64,000 bases of DNA from positions 104,592,942-104,656,941 of the forward strand of contig CM051455.1 of assembly GCA_028274465.1 (NCBI GenBank), in the 5' to 3' direction. This DNA is from Plantago ovata. Lineage: Eukaryota; Streptophyta; Magnoliopsida; Lamiales; Plantaginaceae. The position numbers and the translations under genes were made by a program. Below, one piece after another: positions 43,064-53,667 of the stretch. Numbering within the stretch: the first letter of the stretch is position 1; each line of letters starts with the position of its first letter. A model generated the notes under the pieces. The model saw only the letters and a program-made list of their open reading frames with translations, was not told the DNA's origin and ran no database searches.

Positions 43064-45209
43064 ATTGTAACCACTGTGGGTTCAGCTTTCTTTGTTGGAT
43101 CTTCTTCATTTGCTGAGAGTTCTTCTTCGTCATCAGATTCATCAAGGCCTGCAACCTTGGTTCCTAAATCTGCAGCTTCATTCCCTTTCGGTTGAGTGGT
43201 TGTTGAGGACAACGCTTGAGACTCAACAACTGGAGTTTCACCAGTAGTAACTTTTGATTGAGTGGTTGCTGAGGGCAACTCTTGAGACTCAACAACTGGA
43301 GTTTCACCAGTAGTAAGTGGAAGGGAGGGGACTTCCGTATGCTTTACTCCTGAAGATTGATCAATGTCTAGATTTTGCGTATGCCTTGCATGAATCTCTA
43401 GATTGTTTTGAAGTGCTCTTTGATAATCTTCATCCATTTCTTCATCATCAAGGTTTGGTTCAGTGACCTTGGCATCGAGTAAAGATAACTCGGCATCAGA
43501 AAGCTTATTTTTGCCTAATTTCATTTCAGCACGCTTTCTGGCGTACTCTTCTTCAGTTTCAGCAACTTGTTCAGTTGCTTGAGTACTTGTCTCAGCAGGA
43601 GAAGGATTGGATTCTTGTTGCTGACTTGGTGTGTGATCAGCTTGCTGATTTTCAGTATCATGATGTTCAGTCTCAGCAACTGTCAGTTTAAGTCCACCAG
43701 CATCAGGACTAGGACCTTGATTATTATCATCGTCATCCTTTTTGTCCTTAGAATCTTTTCCTTCATCATCACTTGGATCTTTAGGAATGTTCTCATCCTC
43801 TTCTTCTTCATCATCGTCCGTCAGTATGACCATCTCAAGATGTTTGTACAGTGCGACACTTGTAACTTCCTCTTCTTCATTGATTTTGTGGGGATCAGCC
43901 ACCACGGGTACAAAGGAACCCTTGAGGATCACAACTTGTTCAGCTGGAGAGGCACTCTTGAATTTAGCTTTCATATTCTCTCTAATTAGAGCAATCAGAC
44001 TTGAGCTCATGAGCTGAGAATATGTCAACTCTTCTGGAAGTATGGAGTGCACAAACGTCTCGAGTTTCAGCAGAGAAAGTCTCTTTTTCTCGTTGGACAG
44101 ATGAAGGTGAAGATCAGAAAAGTCCATGCTTCTGTACCTTTGCCAGTTGCTGACAGACTTAGCAACTCTGGTCAAGGTAGTTTTCTTGAAGTTTGAGTAC
44201 AGTTCTTCAGAACTTACTTTCAGATCTTCAGTGATGTGAACCACTTCAGTGGTCTCCTTTTGAGTCTGAAAAAGAATAAAATTAAGTTCAGGAAAGTTTT
44301 GGAGAATAGTTTTAGAGTCAAAAGCTGGAACATGATTTACCAGCTGAGATTCAGCAAGCTCATGTTGCACACTTGTTTGTGCTGGTACTATTTCCATTGC
44401 TTCAGGAGCTTGAGAAGCATCCTTGAATTGTTCATCCTGAAAAAATTTTAAGTTAGATACAAGTACTAAGTTTTCAAACTTAGTTGAATTACCAAAAACT
44501 TTATCTACCTGCTGAACATGAGGTGTGGATTCTGGTGCAGAAGTTTCAGCAACCTTCTGACTTGTATCTTGAGAAGTCTGTAAAGAAATCATTATATTAG
44601 CAAAAGAATGAGTTTCAGATAGTGAAGTTGTGCTTATGGTTGAGTTAACTACCTGCTGAAGAAGGGCAGGTGGTGACTCAGTTCTTTCAGCAATGATAGC
44701 TTCTTCAATATCTGGGACTTGTTCTTCAGCAGACTTCTTCTCTTGCTCTAATTGAGAAGGCTGTGCAGATTCAACAATCTCCCTTGTCTCTGAAATGACA
44801 AGTTGAGCAGAGACATCTTGACCTTTGAGTTCACTGCTGGTCATGAAAACATCTACTGATTTGTTGGAGGTGTCTTCAATCTCCAATTCCATTTGCTGAC
44901 TCAGTTCTGTCAGCACCAGCTGAACTTTGTCAATGGATGTTTTCGGTGAACTAGGTCCAGTATTCTCACCATCACGAGATGCGTCGTCGAATAGTGTCTC
45001 TTGTGGTGTTTCAACAATTTCTGGGACTTGAACCATTGTAGTCTTAGCAACTGGTTCTTCAGCAATCACAGTCTCAGTAACTGCGATTTCAGCAACTTGA
45101 TGAATTGCTTGTTCAACAACCATCTTTTCAGCATCTAGATTATCTACAATGTAGATATCTGGCATTTGGGCAGGAATTTCATTTCCACTGCCTTGTGGTC
45201 TTATCTCAA
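43064..45209 (-). CDS. Third Copia ORF, middle part (unknown function)
   Basis: Minus-strand open frame of about 715 codons from the gap edge to the Athila-like insertion, with no stop. It is strongly acidic, rich in Glu, Ser, Thr, Val and Gln. N-terminal part: repeats of the AEIAVTETVIAEEPVAK type. Middle: three GT...AG-bounded cassettes (44266-44652). Then a conserved block (SVSNWQRYRSMDFSDLHLHL; SILPEELTYSQL; KGSFVPVVADPHKINEEEEV), an acidic DDEEEEDEN / KDKKDDDDN stretch, a PSPDAGG linker, and TTGETPVVESQELP repeated twice. The same order of blocks is found in the diverged element at 59095-62805, so the frame is a maintained part of this Copia family. It lies between pol and the 3' LTR, where SIRE-type elements have an env-like ORF, but I see no signal peptide or membrane span. 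The N-terminus is lost in the gap. Confidence 0.75.
44266..44652 (-). other. Three frame-preserving GT...AG cassettes in the third ORF
   Basis: On the minus strand 44652-44578 (75 nt), 44508-44437 (72 nt) and 44340-44266 (75 nt) each begin GTA and end TTxCAG after a T-rich tract. They are separated by 69 and 96 nt. All are multiples of three, contain no stop in frame, and two follow CAGCAG. The third has a counterpart of exactly 75 nt at 62649-62723 in the related element. They could be retained or alternative introns, or simply a repeated coding module; sequence alone does not decide. Confidence 0.6.
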
Positions 45210-45309
45210 NNNNNNNNNNNNNNNNNNNNNNNNNNNNNNNNNNNNNNNNNNNNNNNNNNNNNNNNNNNNNNNNNNNNNNNNNNNNNNNNNNNNNNNNNNN
45301 NNNNNNNNN
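45210..45309. other. Assembly gap (100 N)
   Basis: Gap of unknown size between contigs B and C. To its left is the Copia third ORF, to its right a Tat-type integrase, so the real junction must include at least the 3' ends of the Tat and second Athila-like elements and any remaining Copia pol. The open frame that seems to run through the N is an artefact. Confidence 0.98.
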
Positions 45310-47728
45310 CAAATTGGCGTGCATTGACACCCCCTCGCACTTTTCTCACAATTGGGCAGCGTCTTCACGAACAGTGGGCCAGTAGTATCCTTGTCGAATG
45401 ACTTTTTGCGCGAGGGTTCTTCCTCGGCGTGGTCTCCGCAACTTCCCCTCGATGCATTTCTCCGAGAAGTTGTCTGAACTTCAATTCGCGACGCATCTCA
45501 GTAGACTCCCTCGAAAGACCTTTTTGTACAAGTAGTCTCCTTGCATATGTATCGAGGAGCTTTTCCTTTGATTCTCTTGCTTCATCAGCCTTGTCCACGA
45601 GGAAGGCTTCCATTTTTGAGATATGTTGTTATCTCTTGCATCCAATTCGGTTGATCGTCAATTGCAAGACGTTTGGGCTTTGATGACCAAAAGATGATGC
45701 GTTGATTCTCATAGTATCACGTTCGGGTATCAACTCCTCCGGAGGCTGAAACATACTTTGATAGGGCAGCTTCCCTTTGATTGAGATCTCTCGAGAACTT
45801 TCAATCTCACAACTTCAAATTTTGAATTTCTTCCGTGATGCACTCTTGTACTCAGCTGTGAGAGTTTTCTTGGTTCTGAATTTCCCAAGATTTGCTTCTC
45901 GGCCAGTTGGGAATCAGTGAAGAGATGTAGCTTCTTCCACTTCCAATGACTTTGCCATACGTAGAGCGATGAGGATGGCTTCATATTCTGCTTCATTGTT
46001 GGAGACCGGGAAACTAAGAGTAACGGCGTACTCTAGTCAGCCCCTCCGGGACTCTTGAAGTATATTCCTATCCGGCCATTTTTTCCTGATGAGGATCCAT
46101 CAACATGAAGAATCCAGACGTCTCCGGTCGACTAGTTCTTTGGTTTTTGAGAGACGTCTCCGCACCCTTTGGCTCGTCGGTTTTCTCTGTCAGGAACACT
46201 TCTGCCTTTCCTTTGGTTTGGGACATCGCTTAAAGCTCTTTTAAAGCATCTTCCAGCTTGCATTGGGTTGTTTTGATGGGGTTGCTCTTCGACGACATCA
46301 TCATAGCACTCTTGTTGCGAAGTTTTTTCCTCGAAGTTCCTTTGAGGGATACTCCACGAGGAAGTCGGCTATGACTTGTGCTTTCTTGGCTACGGGTGCT
46401 TGGTAGTCGATGTCGTACTCACTTAGTTCAATCGCCCACCTTGCAACTTCCCGAATTTTCGGTTTTTGCAGGACTTGCTTGAGAGGTTGCTTTGTCAAAA
46501 CAACAACCTTGTGAGCACCAAAGTAGGGTTTTAACCTCCTTGCAGTATAAACGAGGGCAAAGGAAAGCCTCTCGATATCCATGTACCGCGTTTTCAGCCC
46601 CGGCAAGTACTTTGCTCAAGTAGTAGATGGGCAAGTGGTCGTTCCCTTGGATTCGCACCAAAACCGAGCTGATAGCTTCCCCGGTTGCTGCTAAGTACAA
46701 ATAGAGTACCTCTCCGTCCACGGGTTTGACAATAGAGGAGGAGCGAGTAGGTATTCTTTCAGCTTCTCGAAGGCTTCCTCGCACTCCTTTGTCCACTCGA
46801 AGTGGCTGCTCTTCCTCAATACCTTGAAAAAAGGTAGATTTTTCTCGGCAGACCTGAGAATGAATCTACTCAATGCAATTGATTTTCCGACCAATTGTTG
46901 CACCTCATTGATGGACTGAGGTTGGGAAAGATCGAGGATGGCCTTTATCTTTTCGGGGTTTGCTTCTATTCCTCTTCTGTCACCATGTAACCGAGGAACT
47001 TCCCCCCTTTGACTCCGAAGGTACACTTCGCCGGGTTGAGCTTCATGCCATACTTTCTCAAGATTGAGAAGCACTTTGCCAGGTAACCTACATGTTGCTC
47101 CTCGGTCTTGCTCTTGACGAGCATGTCATCGACATATACTTCCATTGTTTTACCTAGCTCTTTTGAACATCTTGTTAACCAACCTTTGGTAGGTCGCTCC
47201 GGCGTTCTTAAGACCAAAATGGCATCACGTTGAAGCAGTACACATTGCCGTTAGCGAAGAAGGCAGTCTTAGGCACATCATCTTTGGCCATTTTGACCTG
47301 GTAAGAAGCCCTGGTATGCATCCATGAAACTCAGGAGGGCGCATCCAGCGGTGGAATCGACCAGCTGTCGATCCGTGGGAGAGGGTATGGATCCTTCGGG
47401 CAAAACTTGTTGAGCCTTGTGAAATTGTTGCACATTCGCCATTTCCCCGGACCCTTCTCCACGAGGACCACATTGCATACCCAGTCTGAGTATCTCACTT
47501 CCTTGATGTGGCCGGCTTTAAGAAGCCTTGGACTTCCGCTTCTATGATGGCATTATCTTCCGCACTGAAGTCTCTTCGCTTTTCTCTGATGTGGGTGATC
47601 GATGGGTCTACGTTCAACGGTGAACGGCGACACGTGGGTCGATCCCCTTCAGGTCCTCGGTACTCTGCGAAGATACGTTGTTTATCCTTCAAACATTGGA
47701 TGAGTTTCATCCTGACTTCAGTGGCCAT
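45310..47728 (-). pseudogene. Tat-type pol (RT, RNase H, aRNase H, integrase start)
   Basis: Spread over several frames, hence non-functional. In order on the minus strand: N-terminal RT (LNVDPSITHIREKRRDFS, about 47728-47495); fingers and palm (YSDWVCNVVLVEKGPGKW, KFCPKDPYPLP near 47490-47370); the catalytic YVDDMLVKS motif (about 47140) and LNPAKCTFGVKGGKFLGYMV; connection and first RNase H (FEWTKECEEAFEKLKEYLL, PIYYLSKVLAGAE; ELSEYDIDYQ near 46420); a second, archaeal-type RNase H (ILHVDGSSSGKNGRIG, NNEAEYEAI, FTDSQLAEKQILG; about 46110-45890); and the integrase zinc region (RGRTLAQKVIRQGYYWP) running into the gap with HxxC residues damaged. At least five frameshifts or stops are visible. 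Confidence 0.85.
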
Positions 47729-50700
47729 CTCTGTGCCAATTTTGTGACCTTGTCGGCACTTCCTTCGACAATTTGGATTTCTTCTAGGGCTTCTCTTGCT
47801 TCAATTTTGTTTTCCTCAAAGAATTTCTTCTTTTTGGAAGAGGGTGGGACTGGTGGAATCACTTGATACTCCTCGAGCTCCTTAACAGCTCCTACTAGAG
47901 TATCCTTGTCTTTCTTCATGATTGCTTTTCTTCGCCTAAGTGACGGACTTGGCTTTTTTGATTTTCTCTTCACTCGCCGAACCGTGTAGAAACGATAAGG
48001 CGCATTGTGGACAAGGGGTGTCTCCTCGGATGGCTGCCCGAGGTTGGGTTCCCCTATGGCAACTCTCGAAGTGAACTTGGCTGACATAGTGTAGCATTCC
48101 CACGCTTCTCGTATGTCTCCTACTTCTTGTCCGATTCCCAAAGGAGTGGGGAATTTTAGCTTGTTGTGGACTGTGGACACTACGGCTCGGAATTGAGAGA
48201 GAGCGGGTCGGCCTAGGACTGCGAAATAATCAAATGGCATATCGACCACCACAAAAGGAACCTGTTGGGTTACCCTTCTAGGAGCGCTACCCATTGACAC
48301 TGTGAGGTTGATCATTCCGAGCGGCATGATAGGTTGTCCTCCGAATCCTACCAATGCGCTCCTCACTTCTCTGAGCCCTTCCCTTGGGTTCATGTGCATC
48401 CTTTTCAAGGTTCCGGTGAAAATCAAGTTTGCCGAGCACCCAGTGTCGACGAGGATTCTACCCAACTTGTAGGATTGAACATCCAAGGACACTACAAGTG
48501 GGACGCAAGGATCATAGATGTTGCCTCCTCCGGCATGCTTCAGAGGTATCTCGCTATCATCGAAAGAGATAACGTTGGTGCCCGGTCGCGCGGCTTGAGC
48601 ATACTTCACATCTCGGACCCTGAGGTTGTCCGTAGTAATCTCCCTTTGATTACGAGTGTCGCCGCCGGCGGGTCCTCCCACAATTGTGAGAGTGCGGATG
48701 CTTCCATTTACAGGGCGGTTCTCATAATTGTTGTAATTATGAATGTCGTCGTCCTGAGGGTTTCCTTGGTAAGGGTGCTCACTCCCGCTTTGAGGAGGTG
48801 GGGGCAGCAGTGCCAGGGGTTCCTCCTTCCGGATGTAGTTAACCAATTGACCGTTACGTATCATCCTCTCAATTTCGTTCTTGAGCTCGACACACTCATC
48901 TGAGGTGTGCCCTTTCCCTTTGTGAAATTTACAAAATTTTTCCGAGCTCTTGTTCCTTTGATTTTCCTTAATTGGGGGTGGCCACGAGACGTCTAGCTTC
49001 CTCGAGACTATATAGTTCAAGATGTCGGATCTTGGCCTATTCAAGTCTATGTAGTTGCTATATCGTATTGGAGGTGACCTTCTGGGAGGAGACCTCTTGT
49101 CTCTGAAATCATTTCTTGAGTTGCCCTCCTTGATCAACCCAAATTTTTGCTCTTTCCTCTGCTTCCCGGGATTTTGGGGGTGAGGAGGGTACTCCTTTTC
49201 TTTTTCTTTTTCTTTCCCTTTTTCCTTGGGAAGATTGGTTCTCACGGTGACCGTTCTTCGGAATTCCTCAGCTTCGAGGAAGTCCTTGCAAACTTTGGCA
49301 AGTTGTGCTTCATTCTCTACACACAATGCTGAGAGCACATCTTGGAATCTGATGTTGGTAGTGTTACCATACAAATATTCTTTCCTCTCATTGATCGAGT
49401 GATCTTCAACTTGGAGGGCTGCTTCATGAAAGCGATTGATGAAGTCCCTCAAGTCTTCATTGTTTCTCTGGACAATTTCGGCCAAGTACCTCACCCGTCT
49501 CTTGGCGTTCATCACTTTCTCGAAACGCTTAGAAAACTCCTTACAGAGATCTCTATACGATTTGATGGATTGGTGAGGGAGGCGCGACCACCACTTCATA
49601 GCTTCTCCGGAGAGGTTAGCCGGAAAGAGGAGTGCCTTGGTTCTTGAGTCATGGCCGTAGGCATCCATCTTAGTGCCAAATCTTACCAAGTAGTCCTTCG
49701 GACAACTTGTTCCATCATAGCTTTCGAAGGTGGGGAAGCCTCTTTCAATTTTGGCTTGGTGGTTTCTGATCTCATCGCACAAAGGGCTCGGATCTTGGTC
49801 TTGCTCTCTCTCTTGGACAGTTCCTCGAAGAGTCTCTATCTGAGCATCAAGTGCGGATTTCCTCGCGTTGAGTTCATGCAGAGTGAGCCTCCTCCCCGTG
49901 ATCGGATCGACCAAGGGGGTTACCTCAGCTACTGTTCTCAATGCTTGGTTCTCCTCCACTGCTTCTTGTTGGTTTTGAGGAGTTACCTGGTTGGGGGTAA
50001 CTTGATTGGGGAGAGCGGGTGGTGTAGCGACCACTTGAACTCTATTTTCTTGTTGCGCCACATTTGCAATGATGCCCGTATTCTTCTGTCAATCAGGTCT
50101 CTTAAGTCATCCGGGGCACCTTGGGGTCCTAACCTCGATTGGATTCTTGATGGACCAAGTCGAGTTTGGATTGGCCTGGTGTTGGCTCTGGAATGTGCTT
50201 CATCTTGCGCAACAGGTGCTCTTCCCTGGGATTGACGAGGAGCGACCAGAGTGGCCCGAGGTTGCTCTTGCACCGGGACATGTGGTTCTCCTTGGGCTTG
50301 TATCTCGGTATTAACCCTAATAGCCTCATTACCTCCGACATATCCTTGTAAAGTAAGAAGGAATAGACCGTATTGAGCTTCGCCCATCCCGAAATCTGAT
50401 GGTCGGACGACACGTCCATCAGGAAGGGTGAAGGTCAATGCGGCCGGTTGAGTAGGGTTCACTGCCACGGGAGGTTGGTTAATTGCTACCGGATGAGGCT
50501 GCCCCCTAGACTCGGCGTTGTTCGCGACTCTCAAAGCCCCATAGGCGTTTCCGGTATAGGCGTTTCCTACCGGGACTCCTTGCGGGTTGTTTTCCCCCGA
50601 TCTCTCATTTTGGGAGTGAGTGACATTAGTAAATGCCCCTCCATGTAATCCCGGTTCCTTGCAACATTGTTGTTTCTTGGTTCCCTCGGAACACCATCCG

Positions 50701-50797
50701 TTCCTCCTCCGCGACCGTTACTAGAGGGACGGCCTCTAGGTCGAGTAGGATTTACGGGTGGTGCATTAGCAAGACGATTGCTTCTTCTGGGAGGCAT
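47707..50797 (-). pseudogene. Tat-type gag and protease
   Basis: The main frame (50061-47707, 784 codons) holds the gag core (FPANLSGEAMKWWSRLPHQS ... DLCKEFSKRF), a lysine/glutamate-rich linker, a variant zinc knuckle CKFHKGKGHTSDEC (CX2HX4HX4C, usual in Tat gag) and the protease with GRILVDTGCSANLIF (DTG) and FAVLGRPALSQF. The N-terminal part of gag lies in two other frames (50534-49983 and 50797-50567, starting MPPRRSNRLANAPP), so frameshifts disable it. PBS and LTR follow directly upstream. Confidence 0.86.
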
Positions 50798-50864
50798 ATT
50801 CGTGATGTGTCACGAGGAGGAAAGTGGCTCGACCACTAGGGCAAGGAATGACCTTTCGTGTCGG

Positions 50865-50883
50865 TCCCCCACAGACGGCGCCA
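50865..50883 (-). other. Primer-binding site of the Tat element
   Basis: Minus strand TGGCGCCGTCTGTGGGGGA, two bases from the LTR end, a PBS common in plant Gypsy elements of the Tat group. I do not assign the tRNA with certainty. Confidence 0.8.
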
Positions 50884-50885
50884 AA

Positions 50886-51632
50886 TGTTGAAGGGTAATT
50901 CGTGTTTCTTTCTAAGTTCGCAATGAGTCGCTAGTCTAAGTCGTTCTAGTTCTTCTTCTTGTAGTGTTCCTCTAAGATAGGAAATGAGCCTTCTTGTAGC
51001 TTCTTCGTACCTGAAATAGACTAGAGGGGGGGGTTAGTGTCTCTTGCCCGGTCTGTAAGGTATCAGACCGGAGAGGCGACTTTACGAGTAGGGAGTTGTG
51101 AGGCTTCCCTAGTATGAGTAGTGAAAGTGGTGCTCGTGTGGTGTCATTAATGCTTACTGTTGAGGAGTAAATGAGGCCTTTATATACTTGTGACCCTTCA
51201 GCTTCCGGTCGCGTAGGATCACGCCACGTGTACGGCTAGGATCGAGGCCTTCCTCGGCCCAGGCCCATTAAGGAGGTCCGTGGGCCTTGGCCCAAGGGAG
51301 CAACCATGGCTGGTCGCTCAAGGGTCCTCGTGCCTTCCTTGTGCGTGGGTGATGCGAGTAGTGTCCTGCTCAGTTTCTGTCAAGGAGCGTTACCTTGACG
51401 TAAGGTCTCCTCGAGCCCGAGAGATGCTCCTCGAGCCCACTGGCAGCTTTGTCCTTGTGAGGAGCTTATTTTGAGGGTTGTCCTCCCAGTGATGGTCGGA
51501 CCCTATGTTGGTCGATCCGCACCTTAGTGACATACTTGGGTGTGGTCGTGCCCCTTGAGGGACGGCCTATGATGCTTTGTCGCGCTCTTAGACCGCTCCA
51601 GTTCGTACATGTGGACTGGACATATTTCAACA
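50886..51632 (-). mobile_element. 5' LTR of the Tat element
   Basis: 747 bp with ends TGTTGAA...TTCAACA on the plus strand. One side abuts the PBS; the other abuts the interrupted Athila-like gag at 51633. No coding sequence. Confidence 0.9.
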
Positions 51633-52091
51633 CTAACAGGCGTCACAAAACTGCTCATACTCTCCTTGCTCGAAATATTGGATCCTATCACGTAAGGCAA
51701 TTGTCTCATGATAAGGCATGAACCGCGCCAAGAACTCCTCTACTACTTGGCCCCAAGTTTTCAGCGATCCTGGTTCAAACCTTGCAATCCAACGCCTCGG
51801 CTCATACCCAAGAGTAAAAGAAAATAGTTTCCTGCATAATTGGTCCTTAGTAAACCCTTCTGTTGGAATTCTTTCTATTTCCTCCTCATAGGATCGAATG
51901 AAACTCCATGGGTCCATCCCTACTCCATCTTCGTACCTCGGTAAGTACCTCACCATGGACTCCGTCACTTCATACCTCCTTAACTCGTCTTCCAGGTATA
52001 TGGAAGATCCTCTCCTCACCTGCGAGAATTGGGGTGTCATGCGAGCGCGCATGGACATCATACCTGTATGTCTGTAGTAAGAGTAACTCAA
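51633..52091 (-). pseudogene. gag 5' fragment of Athila-like element 2
   Basis: 152 codons starting MSYSYYRHTGMMSMRARM with the gag core pattern SFIRSYEEEIERIPTEGFTK ... WGQVVEEFLARFMPYHET. Cut at 51633 by the Tat element. It belongs to the Gypsy gag superfamily but is not the same gene as the gag at 41626 (MCMPHTRSAG...), although LTR, PBS and leader of the two elements are near-identical. The remainder lies beyond the Tat insertion, in the gap. Confidence 0.82.
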
Positions 52092-52293
52092 AACTAAAAA
52101 TTAGCCTCGTTAGAAATTTCGAAAAATCGAGAATAAATCTAGATATCGAATACTACTAAGGCTAGAAAAGGGAAATTATAAACAGACTAGGAAAGCAGTA
52201 TCAGAGAGAGATTGAAAAGGAAAACTAAAACTAGTAGAATTAGGAATCTAAAGCTGTAAATATAAATAAATTAAATAGAAAAAAGGAGTATAG

Positions 52294-52311
52294 TTCCCGA
52301 CAACGGCGCCA
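52294..52311 (-). other. Primer-binding site, tRNA-Asp type (element 2)
   Basis: Minus strand TGGCGCCGTTGTCGGGAA, two mismatches from the site at 41769, three bases from the LTR at 52315. Confidence 0.88.
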
Positions 52312-52314
52312 ATT

Positions 52315-53587
52315 TGATGAACGGAGATTTGTCAGTTCTCGATTCAGCAAATAATATTTGTTATTTAGCCAAAGGCAATCCACAACTACAACGAAAACCA
52401 TAGTGTAGCAGTAGAATGACTCGAGTGTCGTTCTCTCAGGACTATACTAGCTTTATCAAATCTAATTAAGAATATAAAACAACAAATAGAAAGCAATAGG
52501 GGTTTTCAAGCAGATAATGGAGATTGGTGATAGTATGGTCCTTCTTAACATAATGGGTCGATAATCATGCATAAATTCCTCGGTCTTGCATAGAGATCTT
52601 TGAATCAATCTTGTGTCCTGTTGCAAGTATTAAGCACTACGAAGATAATCTGGTCTGACTAGTCAACACTGCTGTCCTAATGTGTTCTGTAATTATTCAA
52701 CACTACGAAGATAATTGGTCTGATGGTCGACTAGTGTCCATGCGTGCATAATAATCAATACAACATACGAGAATTTTGGTTGCAACTGATCAACGAAATA
52801 AAGCAATGACACGGAGTATAATGCGCGATATAGCCATTAGCATGATTATCTTCCCTCGCTAAGAATTCACATACTACCACCAATGATAAGTTTAGCTACT
52901 CATAATAGGCATGCAATCAATAGCAATCATAGAAGAAAACATATTGAAAGAAGAATAAAATAAGTAGATAAAAACTGTAAGATACAAAGTTACCGAAGGT
53001 TGTCAATCTCCGGATAATTGCGATCCTACGCGCTCCAATCTGCTATGAAAAAGTATCCCCTAAGCTATGGAACTCCCTGGACAGGCCCCGGGAAGTTCCT
53101 ACCTAAAACTATAGAGAGAGGTGAGAAAGTAGGCTTGGAAAGATATGATTTTCGGAGAAAAACTTGAGCTCTATATATAGGCCCGGAATTTACGCTGGGG
53201 CGGTTCGCCTCTGGCTGGGGCGGTTCACCCACCAGTATTTCGCGGAATTTCCGCATTTTTCGACGCGGATTTGGATTTCTTCACCTTTTCGGACTCGGTT
53301 TATGACTTCTAGTAGCCTTCTAACCTCCAGATTCGGCCCCTAGACTCCAAATCCTATCCGGAAATCTTCAGATACTCCAAATAGGCTTCTGGAACACCAA
53401 TTCGTTGTAGACTTCAATATAATTGCCCCGAAATCTCCGAATTTCAACCAAAACCTGTAAAATAAAATCTAAAGGGAAACGTGACACTATTCTAATAAAA
53501 CGTACTAAAATATAGCTAAATTAACATAGAGGATAGCTAAAATAGGTGAAAAAGACTCGAATGAAAGTGTAAAATACACATTCATCA
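52315..53587 (-). mobile_element. 5' LTR of Athila-like element 2
   Basis: 1,273 bp, TGATGAACGG...TTCATCA, same family as the LTRs of element 1 with more differences (for example the GC-rich pair reads GGGGCGGTTCGCC and GGGGCGGTTCACC at about 53198-53230). It is inserted in the Copia pol just after the protease motif; CTTTC (53588-53592) is the expected target copy. The 3' LTR is not in the window. Confidence 0.92.
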
Positions 53588-53667
53588 CTTTCCACAACCA
53601 CTGTCAGAGTGCCAGATTGCATCGTTTGTCTCCGTGGCTGAAGTCTGCACAATCAAGAGCAAACAAG
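53588..53667 (-). pseudogene. Start of Copia protease, cut by the Athila-like insertion
   Basis: In the frame reading NDAIWHSDSGCGK the minus strand gives the Copia protease hallmark (W-x-DSGC) and then stops at the LTR at 53587. It is preceded by a pyrimidine tract ending TGTGCAG and by the gag stop TAA after HPILDN, so gag and pol are in different frames. The rest of pol is not found in the window. Confidence 0.7.

Larger units (their letters stand above)
45310..51632 (-). mobile_element. Tat-lineage Gypsy retrotransposon, 3' part lost in the gap
   Basis: Minus-strand element: LTR 50886-51632, PBS 50865-50883, gag/protease 47707-50797, and a decayed RT, RNase H, second RNase H and integrase start (45310-47728). 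Two RNase H domains are the hallmark of the Tat clade (Ogre/Retand type). It sits in the gag of Athila-like element 2: the interrupted sequence resumes at 51633, where CTAAC is the likely target copy, but the partner lies in the gap. Confidence 0.88.

Noticed and set aside
42997-45330. A 777-codon minus-strand frame running from the second gap into the Copia third ORF
   Set aside because: It fuses the Tat integrase end with the Copia ORF through 100 N and at its other end runs into the Athila LTR. Only 43064-45209 is kept as coding sequence.
48334-50235. Plus-strand open frames up to 194 codons opposite Tat gag/protease
   Set aside because: No recognisable domain; the minus strand encodes clear gag and protease motifs over the same bases.
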